Assembly: GCA_965223085.1 (NCBI GenBank)
Contig: OZ244981.1
Location: forward strand, 1,302,001 to 1,366,000
Source of the DNA: CBDCVO01 sp965223085
GTDB taxonomy: Bacteria > Pseudomonadota > Gammaproteobacteria > Ga0077536
DNA length: 64,000 bases
Reading direction: 5' to 3'
Shown here: positions 32,653 through 42,039 of the stretch, piece by piece
Position numbering within the stretch: position 1 is the first letter of the stretch
Layout: each line of letters starts with the position of its first letter
The notes under the pieces: generated by a model
The model's database searches: none
The model's input: only the letters and a program-made list of their open reading frames with translations
Told to the model about the DNA's origin: nothing
Made by a program: the position numbers and the translations under genes

Positions 32653-34725
32653 CTACTCGGTCAGTGCTTCCAGCAAAACTTGCTGTGCATCCTTGGGTCG
32701 CGCACTACTTTTGACCCGTTCATAGCTGCCGTCAGAACGTAACTGCCAAGCGCGAACATTATCACTCAGATAATAATCAAGGCCTTCCTTAATGACGCGA
32801 TCACGTAAACGCTTATCTTCGATCGGAAAACACGTCTCGACGCGATTAAAAAAATTACGCCCCATCCAGTCTGCACTCGACAAATACACCTCTTTCGCGC
32901 CGTCGTTATGAAAATAGAATACCCGTGTATGTTCAAGGAAACGTCCTACAATAGACCGGACACGAATGTTGTCGGAGACATTTTTGATCCCCGGGCGCAG
33001 GGCGCAGATTCCCCGTATGATTAGATCAATTTTCACACCTGCTTGCGATGCCGTGTAGAGAGCCTGGATTACACGCACTTCGACCAACGCATTCATTTTC
33101 GCAATAATGCGCGCGGGTTTCCCCGCACGCGCGTGCGCGGCTTCGCGCTCGATGAATTCGAGCATCGACGTATGCAAGGTGAACGGGGACTGTAGAAGTT
33201 TTTTCAGTTTGCCGGCGCGCCCAGGTGCTGTTAGTTGATGAAAAATTTTCTGGACATCGACACCAACACTATTATCGCAAGTGAACAACCCAAAATCTGT
33301 ATATTGGCGAGCCGTGCGTGGATGGTAGTTTCCGGTTCCCAAATGAACGTAGCGACGTAGCTGCTTACCTTCCCTACGAACGACCAAAATCATCTTTGCG
33401 TGGGTCTTGTGGCCTACGACACCGTAGACGACGTGGGCACCGGCTTGTGACAGCTGATTAGCGAGCTCGATGTTCGCTTCCTCATCGAACCGTGCTTTGA
33501 GTTCCACGACAACGGTAACCTCTTTACCTCGACGTGCGGCGTCGATGAGAGTTTCGGCGACGGGAGAATCTGGGCCCGTTCGATACAAGGTTTGCTTAAT
33601 TACCAAGACATCGGGATCCGCCGCCGCTTCGCGCAAGAACTCGATAACCGGTGCGAATGACTCGTACGGGTGGTGAAGCAACACGTCGCCGCGCTTGATA
33701 GTAGCGAACAAGCTTCCACGATTACGTAAACGCCGCGGACGACTCGGGATGAAATTCGGATGCTTTAGATCTGGGCGGTCGACGATCTCCGGCACCGCCA
33801 TCAAACGTGTAAGATTAACGGGGCCGTTGCAAGCATAGATATCTTGCTCGAGCAAATTAAACTCGTGTTGCAATAAACTTATCATCTCCATGGGACAATC
33901 GTCGGCGACTTCTAGGCGCACAGCGTCGCCAAAACGACGTTGATGCAAGCCCCCTTCGAGCGCAAGCATTAGGTCATCGACGGCCTCATCGTCAACAAAC
34001 AAATCGCTGTTGCGTGTTACCCGAAACTGGTAGCACCCGCGCGCCTGCATTCCGGGAAATAGTTCGTCTACGTTGGCATGAATCATCGAGGATAAAAACA
34101 CGAACTCGTATGGACCGTTCGCGTGACTTTCCGGAATACTTATGATGCGCGGTAGGGCACGGGGCGCCTGCACGATAGCGATGGCACTGTTACGCCCGAA
34201 CGAGTCTTTGCCTTCTAAGGAGACGAGAAAATTTAGGCTTTTATTCAAAATCCGAGGAAAAGGATGCGACGGATCGAGGCCAATGGGGCTAAGCACAGGC
34301 AGCAACTCGCGATAAAAAAAACGCCTCACCCAGCCTATTTGACGACTGTTCCATTCACTGCGTTTCAAAAAATGGATCCCTTCTTCGGCGAGCGCAGGCA
34401 TCAGCTCGTCATTTAGAACACGGTATTGTTCACTCACCAGATCATGCGTTGTGGCGCTAATAAGCCTTAGCTGTTCTACCGGCGGCAACTGATCGGGCCC
34501 GGCCTGCGCCGCATGAAACGCGACTTGCTGTTTCAACCCGGCCACTCGAATTTCAAAAAACTCGTCCAGATTGCTGCTCGAGATGCACAAGAAACGCAGC
34601 CGCTCTAGCAAGGGTGTTCCGGCGTCCTTAGCCTGCTCCAACACGCGTTGGTTGAAGGCGAGCAAGGAAAGCTCGCGATTGATGTAGTAGTCCGGAGCGG
34701 TTATATCGAGGGTCTGCGCGTCCAT
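32653..34725 (-). CDS. ppk1: Polyphosphate kinase 1
   Basis: A 690-residue enzyme that makes polyphosphate from ATP. Domains in order are N (YINRELSLLAFNQRVLEQAKD), H (to about residue 320), C1 with DVLVIKQTLYRTGPDSPVAETLIDAARRGKEVTVVVELKARFDEEANIELANQL and the autophosphorylated His in VVYGVVGHKTHAKMILV, and C2 with HLGTGNYHPRTARQYTDFGLFT and RIIAKMNALVEVRVIQALYTASQAGVKIDLIIRGICALRPG. The length is normal. It lies close to the pst/pho block and, with ppx at 13057-14556, completes polyphosphate turnover in this window. No Pho box was found directly before it. Confidence 0.97.
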   Translation of the reverse strand: MDAQTLDITAPDYYINRELSLLAFNQRVLEQAKDAGTPLLERLRFLCISSSNLDEFFEIRVAGLKQQVAFHAAQAGPDQLPPVEQLRLISATTHDLVSEQYRVLNDELMPALAEEGIHFLKRSEWNSRQIGWVRRFFYRELLPVLSPIGLDPSHPFPRILNKSLNFLVSLEGKDSFGRNSAIAIVQAPRALPRIISIPESHANGPYEFVFLSSMIHANVDELFPGMQARGCYQFRVTRNSDLFVDDEAVDDLMLALEGGLHQRRFGDAVRLEVADDCPMEMISLLQHEFNLLEQDIYACNGPVNLTRLMAVPEIVDRPDLKHPNFIPSRPRRLRNRGSLFATIKRGDVLLHHPYESFAPVIEFLREAAADPDVLVIKQTLYRTGPDSPVAETLIDAARRGKEVTVVVELKARFDEEANIELANQLSQAGAHVVYGVVGHKTHAKMILVVRREGKQLRRYVHLGTGNYHPRTARQYTDFGLFTCDNSVGVDVQKIFHQLTAPGRAGKLKKLLQSPFTLHTSMLEFIEREAAHARAGKPARIIAKMNALVEVRVIQALYTASQAGVKIDLIIRGICALRPGIKNVSDNIRVRSIVGRFLEHTRVFYFHNDGAKEVYLSSADWMGRNFFNRVETCFPIEDKRLRDRVIKEGLDYYLSDNVRAWQLRSDGSYERVKSSARPKDAQQVLLEALTE

Positions 34726-34933
34726 TTCACTATATTACGTGTTTCACCGAAGTGTGTTGCTTGGAGCCTGTTGTGGATTCACTCACGACCCTGTTACCTC
34801 CGATGACGCGCCAATCAAGGCGGAACTGCATCGTCATGGGTGACGAGAATGAAGCCTCGAGAGGCCCTAAAGTGCCGCAAGCAGATGTTAGGATCAACTA
34901 CTTCCATCCAAGCTACGAGATGCAGAGAACTCC

Positions 34934-35776
34934 ATGGCAAAAAAGAAGCGAGGCGCGGCGAAAAAATCTAACCCCCGCAAACCAACAATGGCCGTTAAAG
35001 CCGATCGCCACGTGTTGTATGAAAATTCGGTGCAAAATGTCGAGGCGGAAATTGACTTTGTCGACGAGCAGTATCAAAGCTTGCGTGGGAAAAAAGCGAT
35101 TTCTCTGCGTGAGGATTTTTGCGGGACGGGCAACACCGCCTGCGAATGGGTGCGACGGCGCAAAAACAATGCCGCCTTAGGTGTCGATCTCGATGCCGAA
35201 GTGCTCGATTGGGGGCGGTGCCATCATGTGGAAAAACTCCGTCCCGCGCAACGACGACGGGTGCAACTGAAGCAAATGGACGTCCGAAAAAGCGCTGCGA
35301 CACGCCACGACATCACGCTCGCGATGAATTTTAGTTATTGGGTGTTTACCGATCGAGGCACCATGGGTGATTATTTTCGCAATGTGCATAAAGGGCTTTA
35401 CCGAGATGGTGTTTTTTTTCTCGACTGCTTCGGCGGTTATGACGCTTTTCGAGTCTTAAAGGAGCGTCGCCACTACGGTCGTTACGAGTACATTTGGGAT
35501 CAAGCAGCATACAACCCCATTACCGGTGCCTACGTTTGCCACATTCATTTTCGTTTTAAAGATGGGTCACGCTTAAAAAGGGCATTCAGCTACGAATGGC
35601 GTTTGTGGACTTTGCCGGAGATCCGGGAACTGCTTAGCGCGGCGGGCTTCAGAGAAATCATCGTCTATCACGAAGGTTGGGATGAAGACGCTGAAGAAGG
35701 TGACGGCATGTTTACCCCTACCGATACCCTCGATCCCGATGCCGGATGGGTGTGTTATTTAGCTGCGGTTAAGTAA
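34934..35776 (+). CDS. Class I SAM-dependent methyltransferase
   Basis: A 280-residue methyltransferase with a Lys-rich N-terminal tail (AKKKRGAAKKSNPRKP). The SAM motif I region is ISLREDFCGTGNTACEWVRRRKNNAALGVDLDAEVLDWG, motif IV/post-I is DITLAMNFSYWVFTDRGTMGDYFRNVHKGLYRDGVFFLDCFGG, and the C terminus has FSYEWRLWTLPEIRELLSAAGFREIIVYHEGWD. This type is widespread in proteobacteria as an uncharacterised small-molecule or protein methyltransferase. It is divergent from ppk1. The 208 bases between them hold no other gene that I accept. Substrate unknown. Confidence 0.87.
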   Translation: MAKKKRGAAKKSNPRKPTMAVKADRHVLYENSVQNVEAEIDFVDEQYQSLRGKKAISLREDFCGTGNTACEWVRRRKNNAALGVDLDAEVLDWGRCHHVEKLRPAQRRRVQLKQMDVRKSAATRHDITLAMNFSYWVFTDRGTMGDYFRNVHKGLYRDGVFFLDCFGGYDAFRVLKERRHYGRYEYIWDQAAYNPITGAYVCHIHFRFKDGSRLKRAFSYEWRLWTLPEIRELLSAAGFREIIVYHEGWDEDAEEGDGMFTPTDTLDPDAGWVCYLAAVK

Positions 35777-35857
35777 GCGCGTTTATCGTTGCTGGCAAGC
35801 GACCTGCAAAACACACGAATCCACCGCCGATCAACCGTTTACGCCGGCCTCCCCCTG

Positions 35858-35875
35858 CTGTAACGATATCGTCAT
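35858..35875 (+). promoter_or_regulatory. Pho box upstream of pstS
   Basis: CTGTAACGATATCGTCAT consists of two seven-base PhoB half-sites separated by four bases; each half matches CTGTCAT at five of seven positions. It lies 64 bases before the pstS start codon. PhoB and PhoR are encoded at 42804-44928, so phosphate starvation control of pstSCAB is expected. Confidence 0.6.
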
Positions 35876-35938
35876 AAACGATTCGTCTAATAGTTGTGAG
35901 GCGGTTTTTCGCCCGATTGTAAACGGAGGAAATATATT

Positions 35939-36898
35939 GTGAAATTTCGCTCGCTGATGTTACTTGCCAGCCTCGTCGTGCCGACCGCCGTGCTCGGCGC
36001 CAACGCCTTGGATGCTGCGCTACCCGACTACGAGCAAGCAAGCGGTGTGTCTGGAAACTTGACGAGTATTGGCTCCGATACCCTGGCTAACCTGATGGCG
36101 TTTTGGGCTGAAGCTTTTAAAAAGCAGTACCCGAATATTACCGTCGAAATGCACGCCGCCGGCTCCAGTACCGCGCCACCCGCGTTAACCGAGGGCACCT
36201 CGAACCTTGGACCGATGAGCCGCAAAATGAAAAGCGAGGAACTCGAAGCCTTCGAAGCGAAGCACGGTTACAAACCAACCGCGATTGCCGTAGCAATCGA
36301 CGCGTTAGCGGTTTTCGTCCACAAGGACAACCCGCTTACCGAAATGACGCTGCCTCAAATCGATGCCGTTTTTTCTGCCACGCGTGCGTGTGGCTACGAC
36401 AGCGACATTACGACCTGGGGTGACCTCGGCGTTAGCGGTGAGCTCGCCGGTGAACGGATCCAAATTTATGGACGGAACTCCGCTTCCGGGACTTACGGTT
36501 ACTTTAAGAAAAAGGCACTTTGCAAGGGCGACTTCCGGAATACGGTAAAAGAGCAACCCGGCTCCGCATCGGTGGTGCAGAGCATCACAACATCCTTAAA
36601 CGCCATCGGTTATTCGGGCGTCGGTTACCGGACGTCGGGGGTGAAAACGCTGGCACTAGCCAAGGGCCCGGGCGACGACTACGTTGCAGCGAACCCGGAA
36701 CAAGCGATCACCGGCAAATACCCCCTGGCACGTTTCTTATACGTCTACGTCAACAAGCAACCAAACAAGCCACTCCCACCCTTAGAGCGAGAATTCCTGC
36801 GCATGGTCCTATCAAAAATCGGCCAGACGGAAGTCATTAAAGACGGTTATATCCCGCTGCCGGCGGAGGTAGTTGAGAAACAGTTGAAGAAACTGTAA
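35939..36898 (+). CDS. pstS: Phosphate-binding protein PstS
   Basis: A 319-residue periplasmic phosphate receptor starting at GTG 35939, with GGAGGAAA upstream. The signal peptide MKFRSLMLLASLVVPTAVLGANA is followed by phosphate-binding loops GNLTSIGSDTLANLMAFWAEAFKKQYPNITVEMHAAGSSTAPPALTEGTSNLGPMSRKM (GSD and GSSTAP) and YGRNSASGTYGYFKKKALC. It resembles the pseudomonad/DING-type PstS branch rather than E. coli PstS. It is the first gene of pstSCAB-phoU and is separated from pstC by a large hairpin. Confidence 0.94.
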   Translation: MKFRSLMLLASLVVPTAVLGANALDAALPDYEQASGVSGNLTSIGSDTLANLMAFWAEAFKKQYPNITVEMHAAGSSTAPPALTEGTSNLGPMSRKMKSEELEAFEAKHGYKPTAIAVAIDALAVFVHKDNPLTEMTLPQIDAVFSATRACGYDSDITTWGDLGVSGELAGERIQIYGRNSASGTYGYFKKKALCKGDFRNTVKEQPGSASVVQSITTSLNAIGYSGVGYRTSGVKTLALAKGPGDDYVAANPEQAITGKYPLARFLYVYVNKQPNKPLPPLEREFLRMVLSKIGQTEVIKDGYIPLPAEVVEKQLKKL

Positions 36899-36900
36899 AA

Positions 36901-36960
36901 ACGAGCCACATCTTCCCACCTCAGGCCCATGATATAGGCCAATGATGATGTGCAGCTCGT
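36901..36960 (+). promoter_or_regulatory. Intercistronic stem-loop between pstS and pstC
   Basis: ACGAGC-C-ACATC at the left pairs with GATGT-GCA-GCTCGT at the right, spanning exactly 36901-36960, with an inner GGCC...GGCC arm (36925-36939). It starts two bases after the pstS stop and has no U-run. Such structures usually protect the pstS part of the mRNA, so that more binding protein than permease is made. Confidence 0.6.
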
Positions 36961-37040
36961 TGTTAACGCGCGCCAGCCACAATGGCCGTTCAGGTGCGTT
37001 CTAGTGGGCGCCAACGGCCCTTCATGTTGCCGGGGAAACC

Positions 37041-39293
37041 GTGAACCTAGGACTTGATGCCGACAATGCCCGCCCGAACCGACGCCTGCGATGGCGGCGG
37101 TTTAAAGACTATGCCTTCGGCATGGGCATGGGGATAGGTGGGATTAGCGTCATTGCCGCGCTGTTACTGATTTTCGTGTATCTGGTGTTTGTCGTGTTGC
37201 CCTTGTTTAGCGGCGCGCGGGTAGAATCGCGCGTCGCATATCCGGTACCGCTAGAACACATTCATGCCTTGCTCACCGACGAATACGCCGAAGTGGGTTT
37301 TGGGCTCGCTGCCGATGGCAAGTATGCGTTTTTTCGCTTGCGCGACGGTGAGACGATCGAACACGGTAAGCTCGCACCTGACGGTTTGCGATTACGGGAT
37401 GTGCATATCGGGGATCGTTCTGCAGGCAACGTTGCGATGAGCTTCGACGACGGTAGCGTCCTCCTGGTGCGTCCGCGTTTTGTGGTCAGTTTTCCCAATG
37501 ACCGGCGCCAGGTGCAACCGCTATTAGACTATCCCTTGGGGGAGAGCCCGGTCATGATTACTACGGCCGCTGGCGTATTTGTGCAAAAGATCGCAGCCGA
37601 ATCGGACGAAGACCAAACCACGATTGCCAGCTGGACCAGCGATCAGCGCCTGCTGTTGACACATATCGCCGTCGAGACCTCGTTTCTCGACGAAGACGAA
37701 AAAACGATGACCACAGTCACAACCGAGATTCCGCTACCACAACAAACCGTTGCTTTCCTCGCGATCGACATTGAGCAAAATGAACTTTATGTCGTCGATA
37801 CGGCGGGCTCGGCAAGCCTCTTTGATATCCGTAATAAGTCCCAACCGAGCTTGCTCGACGTTGCGCAAGTGGTCGGTCCCGATGTCGAGCCGACTGTCAT
37901 TCGTTTTCTCAGCGGCGGGACATCGCTGTTGATCGCCGATAACACCGGCAACGTGAATCAGTGGTTCCCGGTTCGCAACGAACAGAACGATTTCGACCTC
38001 ACCCAAATCCGTACGTTTGCGGTCTCCAAGCGGCCGATAGTTGATTTGCAAGTCGAACATTTTCGCAAAGTCTTCGCCGCGATCGATAGCGAACATACGG
38101 CCGCGCTATACCATACCACTGCTGCTCGCCGGCTATGGTCCCGTCAGCTCACGCGCGCTAAACCCGATCGACTTGCGTTTTCGCCGCGCGCCGATCGCCT
38201 CTATGCGCTTAATGACGCCACCGGGCTGAGCGTTTTTGACGTGCACAATCCGCACCCCGAAGTATCACTGCGATCGCTGTGGGGCAAAGTCTGGTACGAA
38301 GGACGCGCCGAACCCGACTATATATGGCAATCCTCGGCCGCAACGAGTGATTTTGAACCGAAATTCTCGTTAACACCACTGACGTTTGGCACGATTAAAG
38401 CGGCGTTCTACGCCATGTTATTCGCAGTGCCCATTGCGATTTTGGGCGCCGTCTACACCGCTTATTTCATGCATCCTCGCTTACGTGCGGTGGTCAAACC
38501 ATCGATAGAAATCATGGCCGCCCTCCCCACTGTGATCCTGGGTTTTCTTGCCGGTCTGTGGCTCGCGCCTTTAATGGAACGACATTTAATCGGATTTTTC
38601 CTGTTGCTGGTCTTGTTGCCGCTGGCAATACTCATCTGTGCTTATCTTGCGGATCACCTACCGCGGCGTGGCGTGCTCGAGCCGTCGTTGGGGGCCGAGG
38701 TGCTGGTGTTGGTGCCGATCCTAGCGTCGGTCATTGCCGTAGTCCTGAACGTTGATCAAGTGCTCGAGATCGCGTGGTTCGATGGTAATTTTCCGCGTTG
38801 GTTGAACCGACAACTCGGCGTTGAATACGATCAACGCAACGCCGTAATCGTCGGTTTAGTGATGGGTTTTGCCGTGATTCCGAATATCTTCTCGATCAGT
38901 GAAGATGCGGTGTTTGGCGTGCCGAAGCATTTGGTCAACGGTTCCTTGGCGCTTGGTGCCACGCCTTGGCAAACGGTCACCCGGGTCGTGCTACTGACTG
39001 CGAGCCCGGGGATTTTTTCGGCCACGATGATCGGGCTCGGCCGCGCCGTCGGAGAAACCATGATCGTATTAATGGCAACGGGAAATACGCCGGTGATGGA
39101 TTTCAGTATCTTCAACGGGTTTCGCGCCTTGTCGGCAAATATTGCGGTCGAAATGCCTGAATCTGCGGTCAACAGCACGCATTATCGCGTCCTCTTCTTA
39201 GCGGCCTTGGTGCTATTCATTCTCACGTTTATGTTCAACACCGTGGCCGAAGTCGTGCGGCAGCGTTTGCGCGTACGCTACGGCAATTTGTAG
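37041..39293 (+). CDS. pstC: Phosphate ABC transporter permease PstC, long form
   Basis: A 750-residue permease, about 2.4 times the E. coli length. After a first membrane segment (MGIGGISVIAALLLIFVYLVFVVLPLF) comes a periplasmic region of about 400 residues with beta-propeller-like repeats (VAMSFDDGSVLLV, LSGGTSLLIADNTGNVNQWF, FSPRADRLYALNDATGLSVFDVHNP), then the ABC permease core LTFGTIKAAFYAMLFAVPIAILGAVYTAYFM to the EAA-type loop FGVPKHLVNGSLALGATPWQTVTRVVLLTASPGI and a final TM pair. The long PstC is typical of many gammaproteobacteria. Start is GTG 37041. Confidence 0.92.
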   Translation: MNLGLDADNARPNRRLRWRRFKDYAFGMGMGIGGISVIAALLLIFVYLVFVVLPLFSGARVESRVAYPVPLEHIHALLTDEYAEVGFGLAADGKYAFFRLRDGETIEHGKLAPDGLRLRDVHIGDRSAGNVAMSFDDGSVLLVRPRFVVSFPNDRRQVQPLLDYPLGESPVMITTAAGVFVQKIAAESDEDQTTIASWTSDQRLLLTHIAVETSFLDEDEKTMTTVTTEIPLPQQTVAFLAIDIEQNELYVVDTAGSASLFDIRNKSQPSLLDVAQVVGPDVEPTVIRFLSGGTSLLIADNTGNVNQWFPVRNEQNDFDLTQIRTFAVSKRPIVDLQVEHFRKVFAAIDSEHTAALYHTTAARRLWSRQLTRAKPDRLAFSPRADRLYALNDATGLSVFDVHNPHPEVSLRSLWGKVWYEGRAEPDYIWQSSAATSDFEPKFSLTPLTFGTIKAAFYAMLFAVPIAILGAVYTAYFMHPRLRAVVKPSIEIMAALPTVILGFLAGLWLAPLMERHLIGFFLLLVLLPLAILICAYLADHLPRRGVLEPSLGAEVLVLVPILASVIAVVLNVDQVLEIAWFDGNFPRWLNRQLGVEYDQRNAVIVGLVMGFAVIPNIFSISEDAVFGVPKHLVNGSLALGATPWQTVTRVVLLTASPGIFSATMIGLGRAVGETMIVLMATGNTPVMDFSIFNGFRALSANIAVEMPESAVNSTHYRVLFLAALVLFILTFMFNTVAEVVRQRLRVRYGNL

Positions 39294-39304
39294 GCGCAAC
39301 GACG

Positions 39305-40948
39305 ATGCGCGATTGGATACGATCTGGCAGCCCTTGGGTGTGGCTGACGGCAGGCGCGGTTGCTATCAGCCTATTGATGGTCTTTGGCTTGCTCGCCTTG
39401 ATCACTTATAACGGGCTCGGCCACTTTTGGCCGCACGCGGTAGCCCTGGTTGAGGTAAAAGAAAACGCCGCCCCGCGGCTAGGGGAATTTTCCGACGAGG
39501 AAACCATTTCAGCAGCGCGTTTTAGCGCCAGCGGCGGACAGGTACCTGCGGGCGCGGAAACGGTCACGCGTCGTTTGATGAAAATCGGTAACCGCGAGCT
39601 CGCGGGTTTCGACTTTCAATGGTTAGCGGTACCCGCGATTGCGTCGATCAGCTACCCCGTTGAGGCCACCGTCGTCGAACGCGAGTCATGGGGAAATTTT
39701 TACGGCTTTGTCACGGCGGTGAAAGAAAACGGCACGACAGTGGCGACCGGCGAAGCCGCCTGGGAGGCGCTGCAGGCCCGTATTCAGCGTGCTGCTGAGC
39801 TAAAGTCCCAGGCGGAGGATATCGAAAAAGACGCCATCGGCGCGACCAATTACAGCATCGAAAAGCTTCGCCTCGCGGGTTTAAAGCTGCAGCTCGAAGG
39901 TAAAGATACGACGGCTGCAACCGCTGCCCTAACGGAACGCAAACGCGCGCTCGAACGTGACTACGAGATCCAGCGCGAAAAACTCAGGGAAATCGAAGCA
40001 CAACTACAACGCGATACGGTAGAAATGCGCACCGCAAGCGGCCAAATAAAGGAGCTCGCGCTGGGCGAATTAGTGCGTGCTTATCGGCCAAACCAGATCT
40101 CGCTGGGACAAAAATTCAAGCATTATGCAAAAAAAGTAGCAGAATTCATTAGCGATGACCCCCGCGAGGCGAACACTGAGGGTGGCGTTTTTCCTGCGAT
40201 CTTTGGCACTGTGCTGATGGTCATCGTGATGTCGGTCTTTGCCGCGCCGTTTGGCATCATCGCGGCGATCTATTTACGCGAATACGCCAAACAAGGCCCT
40301 CTGACGAGTGCGATTCGGATCGCGGTCAACAACCTCGCGGGTGTACCGTCGGTAGTTTATGGTGTCTTCGGGCTGGGATTTTTCGTCTATTTTTTAGGGG
40401 GTTCGATCGATGAACTGTTTTTCGCCGAACGCCTCCCGGCTCCGACTTTCGGCACCCCGGGCTTGCTGTGGGCGGCCCTGACGCTGGCCATTTTGACCGT
40501 GCCGGTGGTCATCGTGTCCACAGAGGAAGGACTGGCGCGGATACCGCGGGCGATCCGTGAAGGTTCGCTGGCCCTGGGCGCCACAAAAGCCGAAACCCTG
40601 TGGCGCACGGTGCTACCCATGGCGACACCCGCTATGATGACGGGGTTGATTCTCGCCATTGCCCGTGCGGCGGGGGAAGTAGCGCCGTTAATGATGGTCG
40701 GCGTCGTGAAACTCGCCCCAACTTTGGCGCTCGACGGGAATTTTCCGTTCCTACATCTAGACAGAAAATTTATGCATCTTGGATTTCACATCTATGACGT
40801 GGGTTTTCAAAGTCCGAACGTCGAAGCCGCACGACCTTTGGTCTACGCGACAGCGTTGTTGTTAGTCATTATTATCGTCGCATTGAACTTGGCCGCCATT
40901 CGGATCCGTAACCGTTTGCGAGAAAAGTTCAGTGCCACTGACCATTGA
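39305..40948 (+). CDS. pstA: Phosphate ABC transporter permease PstA, long form
   Basis: A 547-residue permease. The N-terminal TM (SPWVWLTAGAVAISLLMVFGLLALITY) is followed by an extra periplasmic domain with a coiled coil of about residues 155-245 (ARIQRAAELKSQAEDIEKDAIGATNY, TERKRALERDYEIQREKLREIEAQLQRDTVEM), then the permease core with FPAIFGTVLMVIVMSVFAAPFGIIAAIYLREYAKQGPLTSAIRIAVNNLAGVPSVVYGVFGLGFFVYFLGG and the EAA loop IPRAIREGSLALGATKAETLWRTVLPMATPAMMTG. It pairs with long PstC. It overlaps the pstB region by its stop and follows pstC by 11 bases. Confidence 0.93.
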   Translation: MRDWIRSGSPWVWLTAGAVAISLLMVFGLLALITYNGLGHFWPHAVALVEVKENAAPRLGEFSDEETISAARFSASGGQVPAGAETVTRRLMKIGNRELAGFDFQWLAVPAIASISYPVEATVVERESWGNFYGFVTAVKENGTTVATGEAAWEALQARIQRAAELKSQAEDIEKDAIGATNYSIEKLRLAGLKLQLEGKDTTAATAALTERKRALERDYEIQREKLREIEAQLQRDTVEMRTASGQIKELALGELVRAYRPNQISLGQKFKHYAKKVAEFISDDPREANTEGGVFPAIFGTVLMVIVMSVFAAPFGIIAAIYLREYAKQGPLTSAIRIAVNNLAGVPSVVYGVFGLGFFVYFLGGSIDELFFAERLPAPTFGTPGLLWAALTLAILTVPVVIVSTEEGLARIPRAIREGSLALGATKAETLWRTVLPMATPAMMTGLILAIARAAGEVAPLMMVGVVKLAPTLALDGNFPFLHLDRKFMHLGFHIYDVGFQSPNVEAARPLVYATALLLVIIIVALNLAAIRIRNRLREKFSATDH

Positions 40949-40950
40949 TA

Positions 40951-41835
40951 ATGAATTTGATGAAGGCACACATGCAGAAAAGCAACGACGATAGCTCCCC
41001 TCCCGAAGCCACAACGGTTCGCGGGATTTCTCCTCACGTGTCCGCCGCGAATGAGGTCGGACCTGACAACCAAGACATCTCGGAAGAGTGCTTGCGTACC
41101 CAAAATTTGTCGTTGTTTTACGGAGAAAAACAAGCCCTCCGGGATGTCAGCATGATGATCCCTGAGAAACGCGTAACGGCTTTTATCGGACCCAGTGGCT
41201 GCGGCAAATCCACGCTCCTGCGCTGCTTTAATCGTATGAATGAACTCATCGGCAACGTCCGCATAACCGGCCGCATTACCTTGCACGGCGATGATATCAA
41301 TGCCAAGGATCTCGACGTGGCCAATTTGCGGCGGCGCGTGGGTATGGTATTTCAAAAACCCAACCCGTTTCCGAAAAGTATTTACGAAAACGTTGCCTAC
41401 GGTTTGCGCATCCAAGGCGTCAACAGCCGCCGCAACCTCGATCGCGTGGTCGAAAGTTCCTTGCGTCGCGCTGCCTTATGGGACGAAGTAAAGGACCGCG
41501 TGCACGATAACGCGATGGGATTGTCCGGCGGTCAACAGCAACGCTTGGTGATCGCTCGCGCGATCGCCATCGAACCCGAGGTGTTGCTGTTAGACGAACC
41601 CGCATCCGCGCTCGATCCCATTTCGACTTTGAAGATAGAAGAACTCATCTATGAGCTTAAACGAGACTACACGATCGTGATCGTCACCCACAATATGCAG
41701 CAAGCCGCGCGCGTCTCCGATTATACGGCGTTCCTCTATTTAGGCGATTTGATCGAGTTCGGAGATACCAAGACGCTGTTCACAACGCCGAATGAAAAGC
41801 AGACCGAAGACTATATCACTGGGCGTTACGGCTAA
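40951..41835 (+). CDS. pstB: Phosphate ABC transporter ATPase PstB
   Basis: About 294 residues from ATG 40951, two bases after the pstA stop; the first 45 residues are a variable tail. Walker A is FIGPSGCGKSTLLRCFNRMNELI, the Q-loop is VGMVFQKPNPFPKSIYENVAYGLRI (PstB-specific), the signature is MGLSGGQQQRLVIARAIAIEPEVLLLDEPASALDPIST with Walker B, and the H-loop is IVIVTHNMQQAARVSDYTAFLYLGDLIEFG. It energises PstCA. Confidence 0.97.
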   Translation: MNLMKAHMQKSNDDSSPPEATTVRGISPHVSAANEVGPDNQDISEECLRTQNLSLFYGEKQALRDVSMMIPEKRVTAFIGPSGCGKSTLLRCFNRMNELIGNVRITGRITLHGDDINAKDLDVANLRRRVGMVFQKPNPFPKSIYENVAYGLRIQGVNSRRNLDRVVESSLRRAALWDEVKDRVHDNAMGLSGGQQQRLVIARAIAIEPEVLLLDEPASALDPISTLKIEELIYELKRDYTIVIVTHNMQQAARVSDYTAFLYLGDLIEFGDTKTLFTTPNEKQTEDYITGRYG

Positions 41836-41863
41836 TCTTTGACTACACTAGCAAGTAGTAGCT

Positions 41864-41895
41864 GTTGCGCCACTTTCTTACATATTAGGCGCAAC
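41864..41895 (+). promoter_or_regulatory. Hairpin between pstB and phoU
   Basis: GTTGCGCC (41864-41871) and GGCGCAAC (41888-41895) form a perfect eight-base stem with a 16-base loop. No U-run follows. It probably tunes phoU expression or mRNA stability relative to pstB. The rest of 41836-42039 shows no gene. Confidence 0.5.
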
Positions 41896-42039
41896 CGGCT
41901 CCGCATATTTGTTGGAAGAGGTGAGAATGTTGCAGTCAATCGCTGAAAATTGCGGTCGCTTTAGAATACAACGCGATCTATCCGGAGCACTACCGGGTAG
42001 AAATAACGCATTCGGTAAGAGATAATAAGCGTAAATCAC

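Noticed and set aside
34752..35180. A 142-codon frame before and overlapping the methyltransferase
   Set aside because: It overlaps the real methyltransferase start in another frame and its translation is not protein-like.
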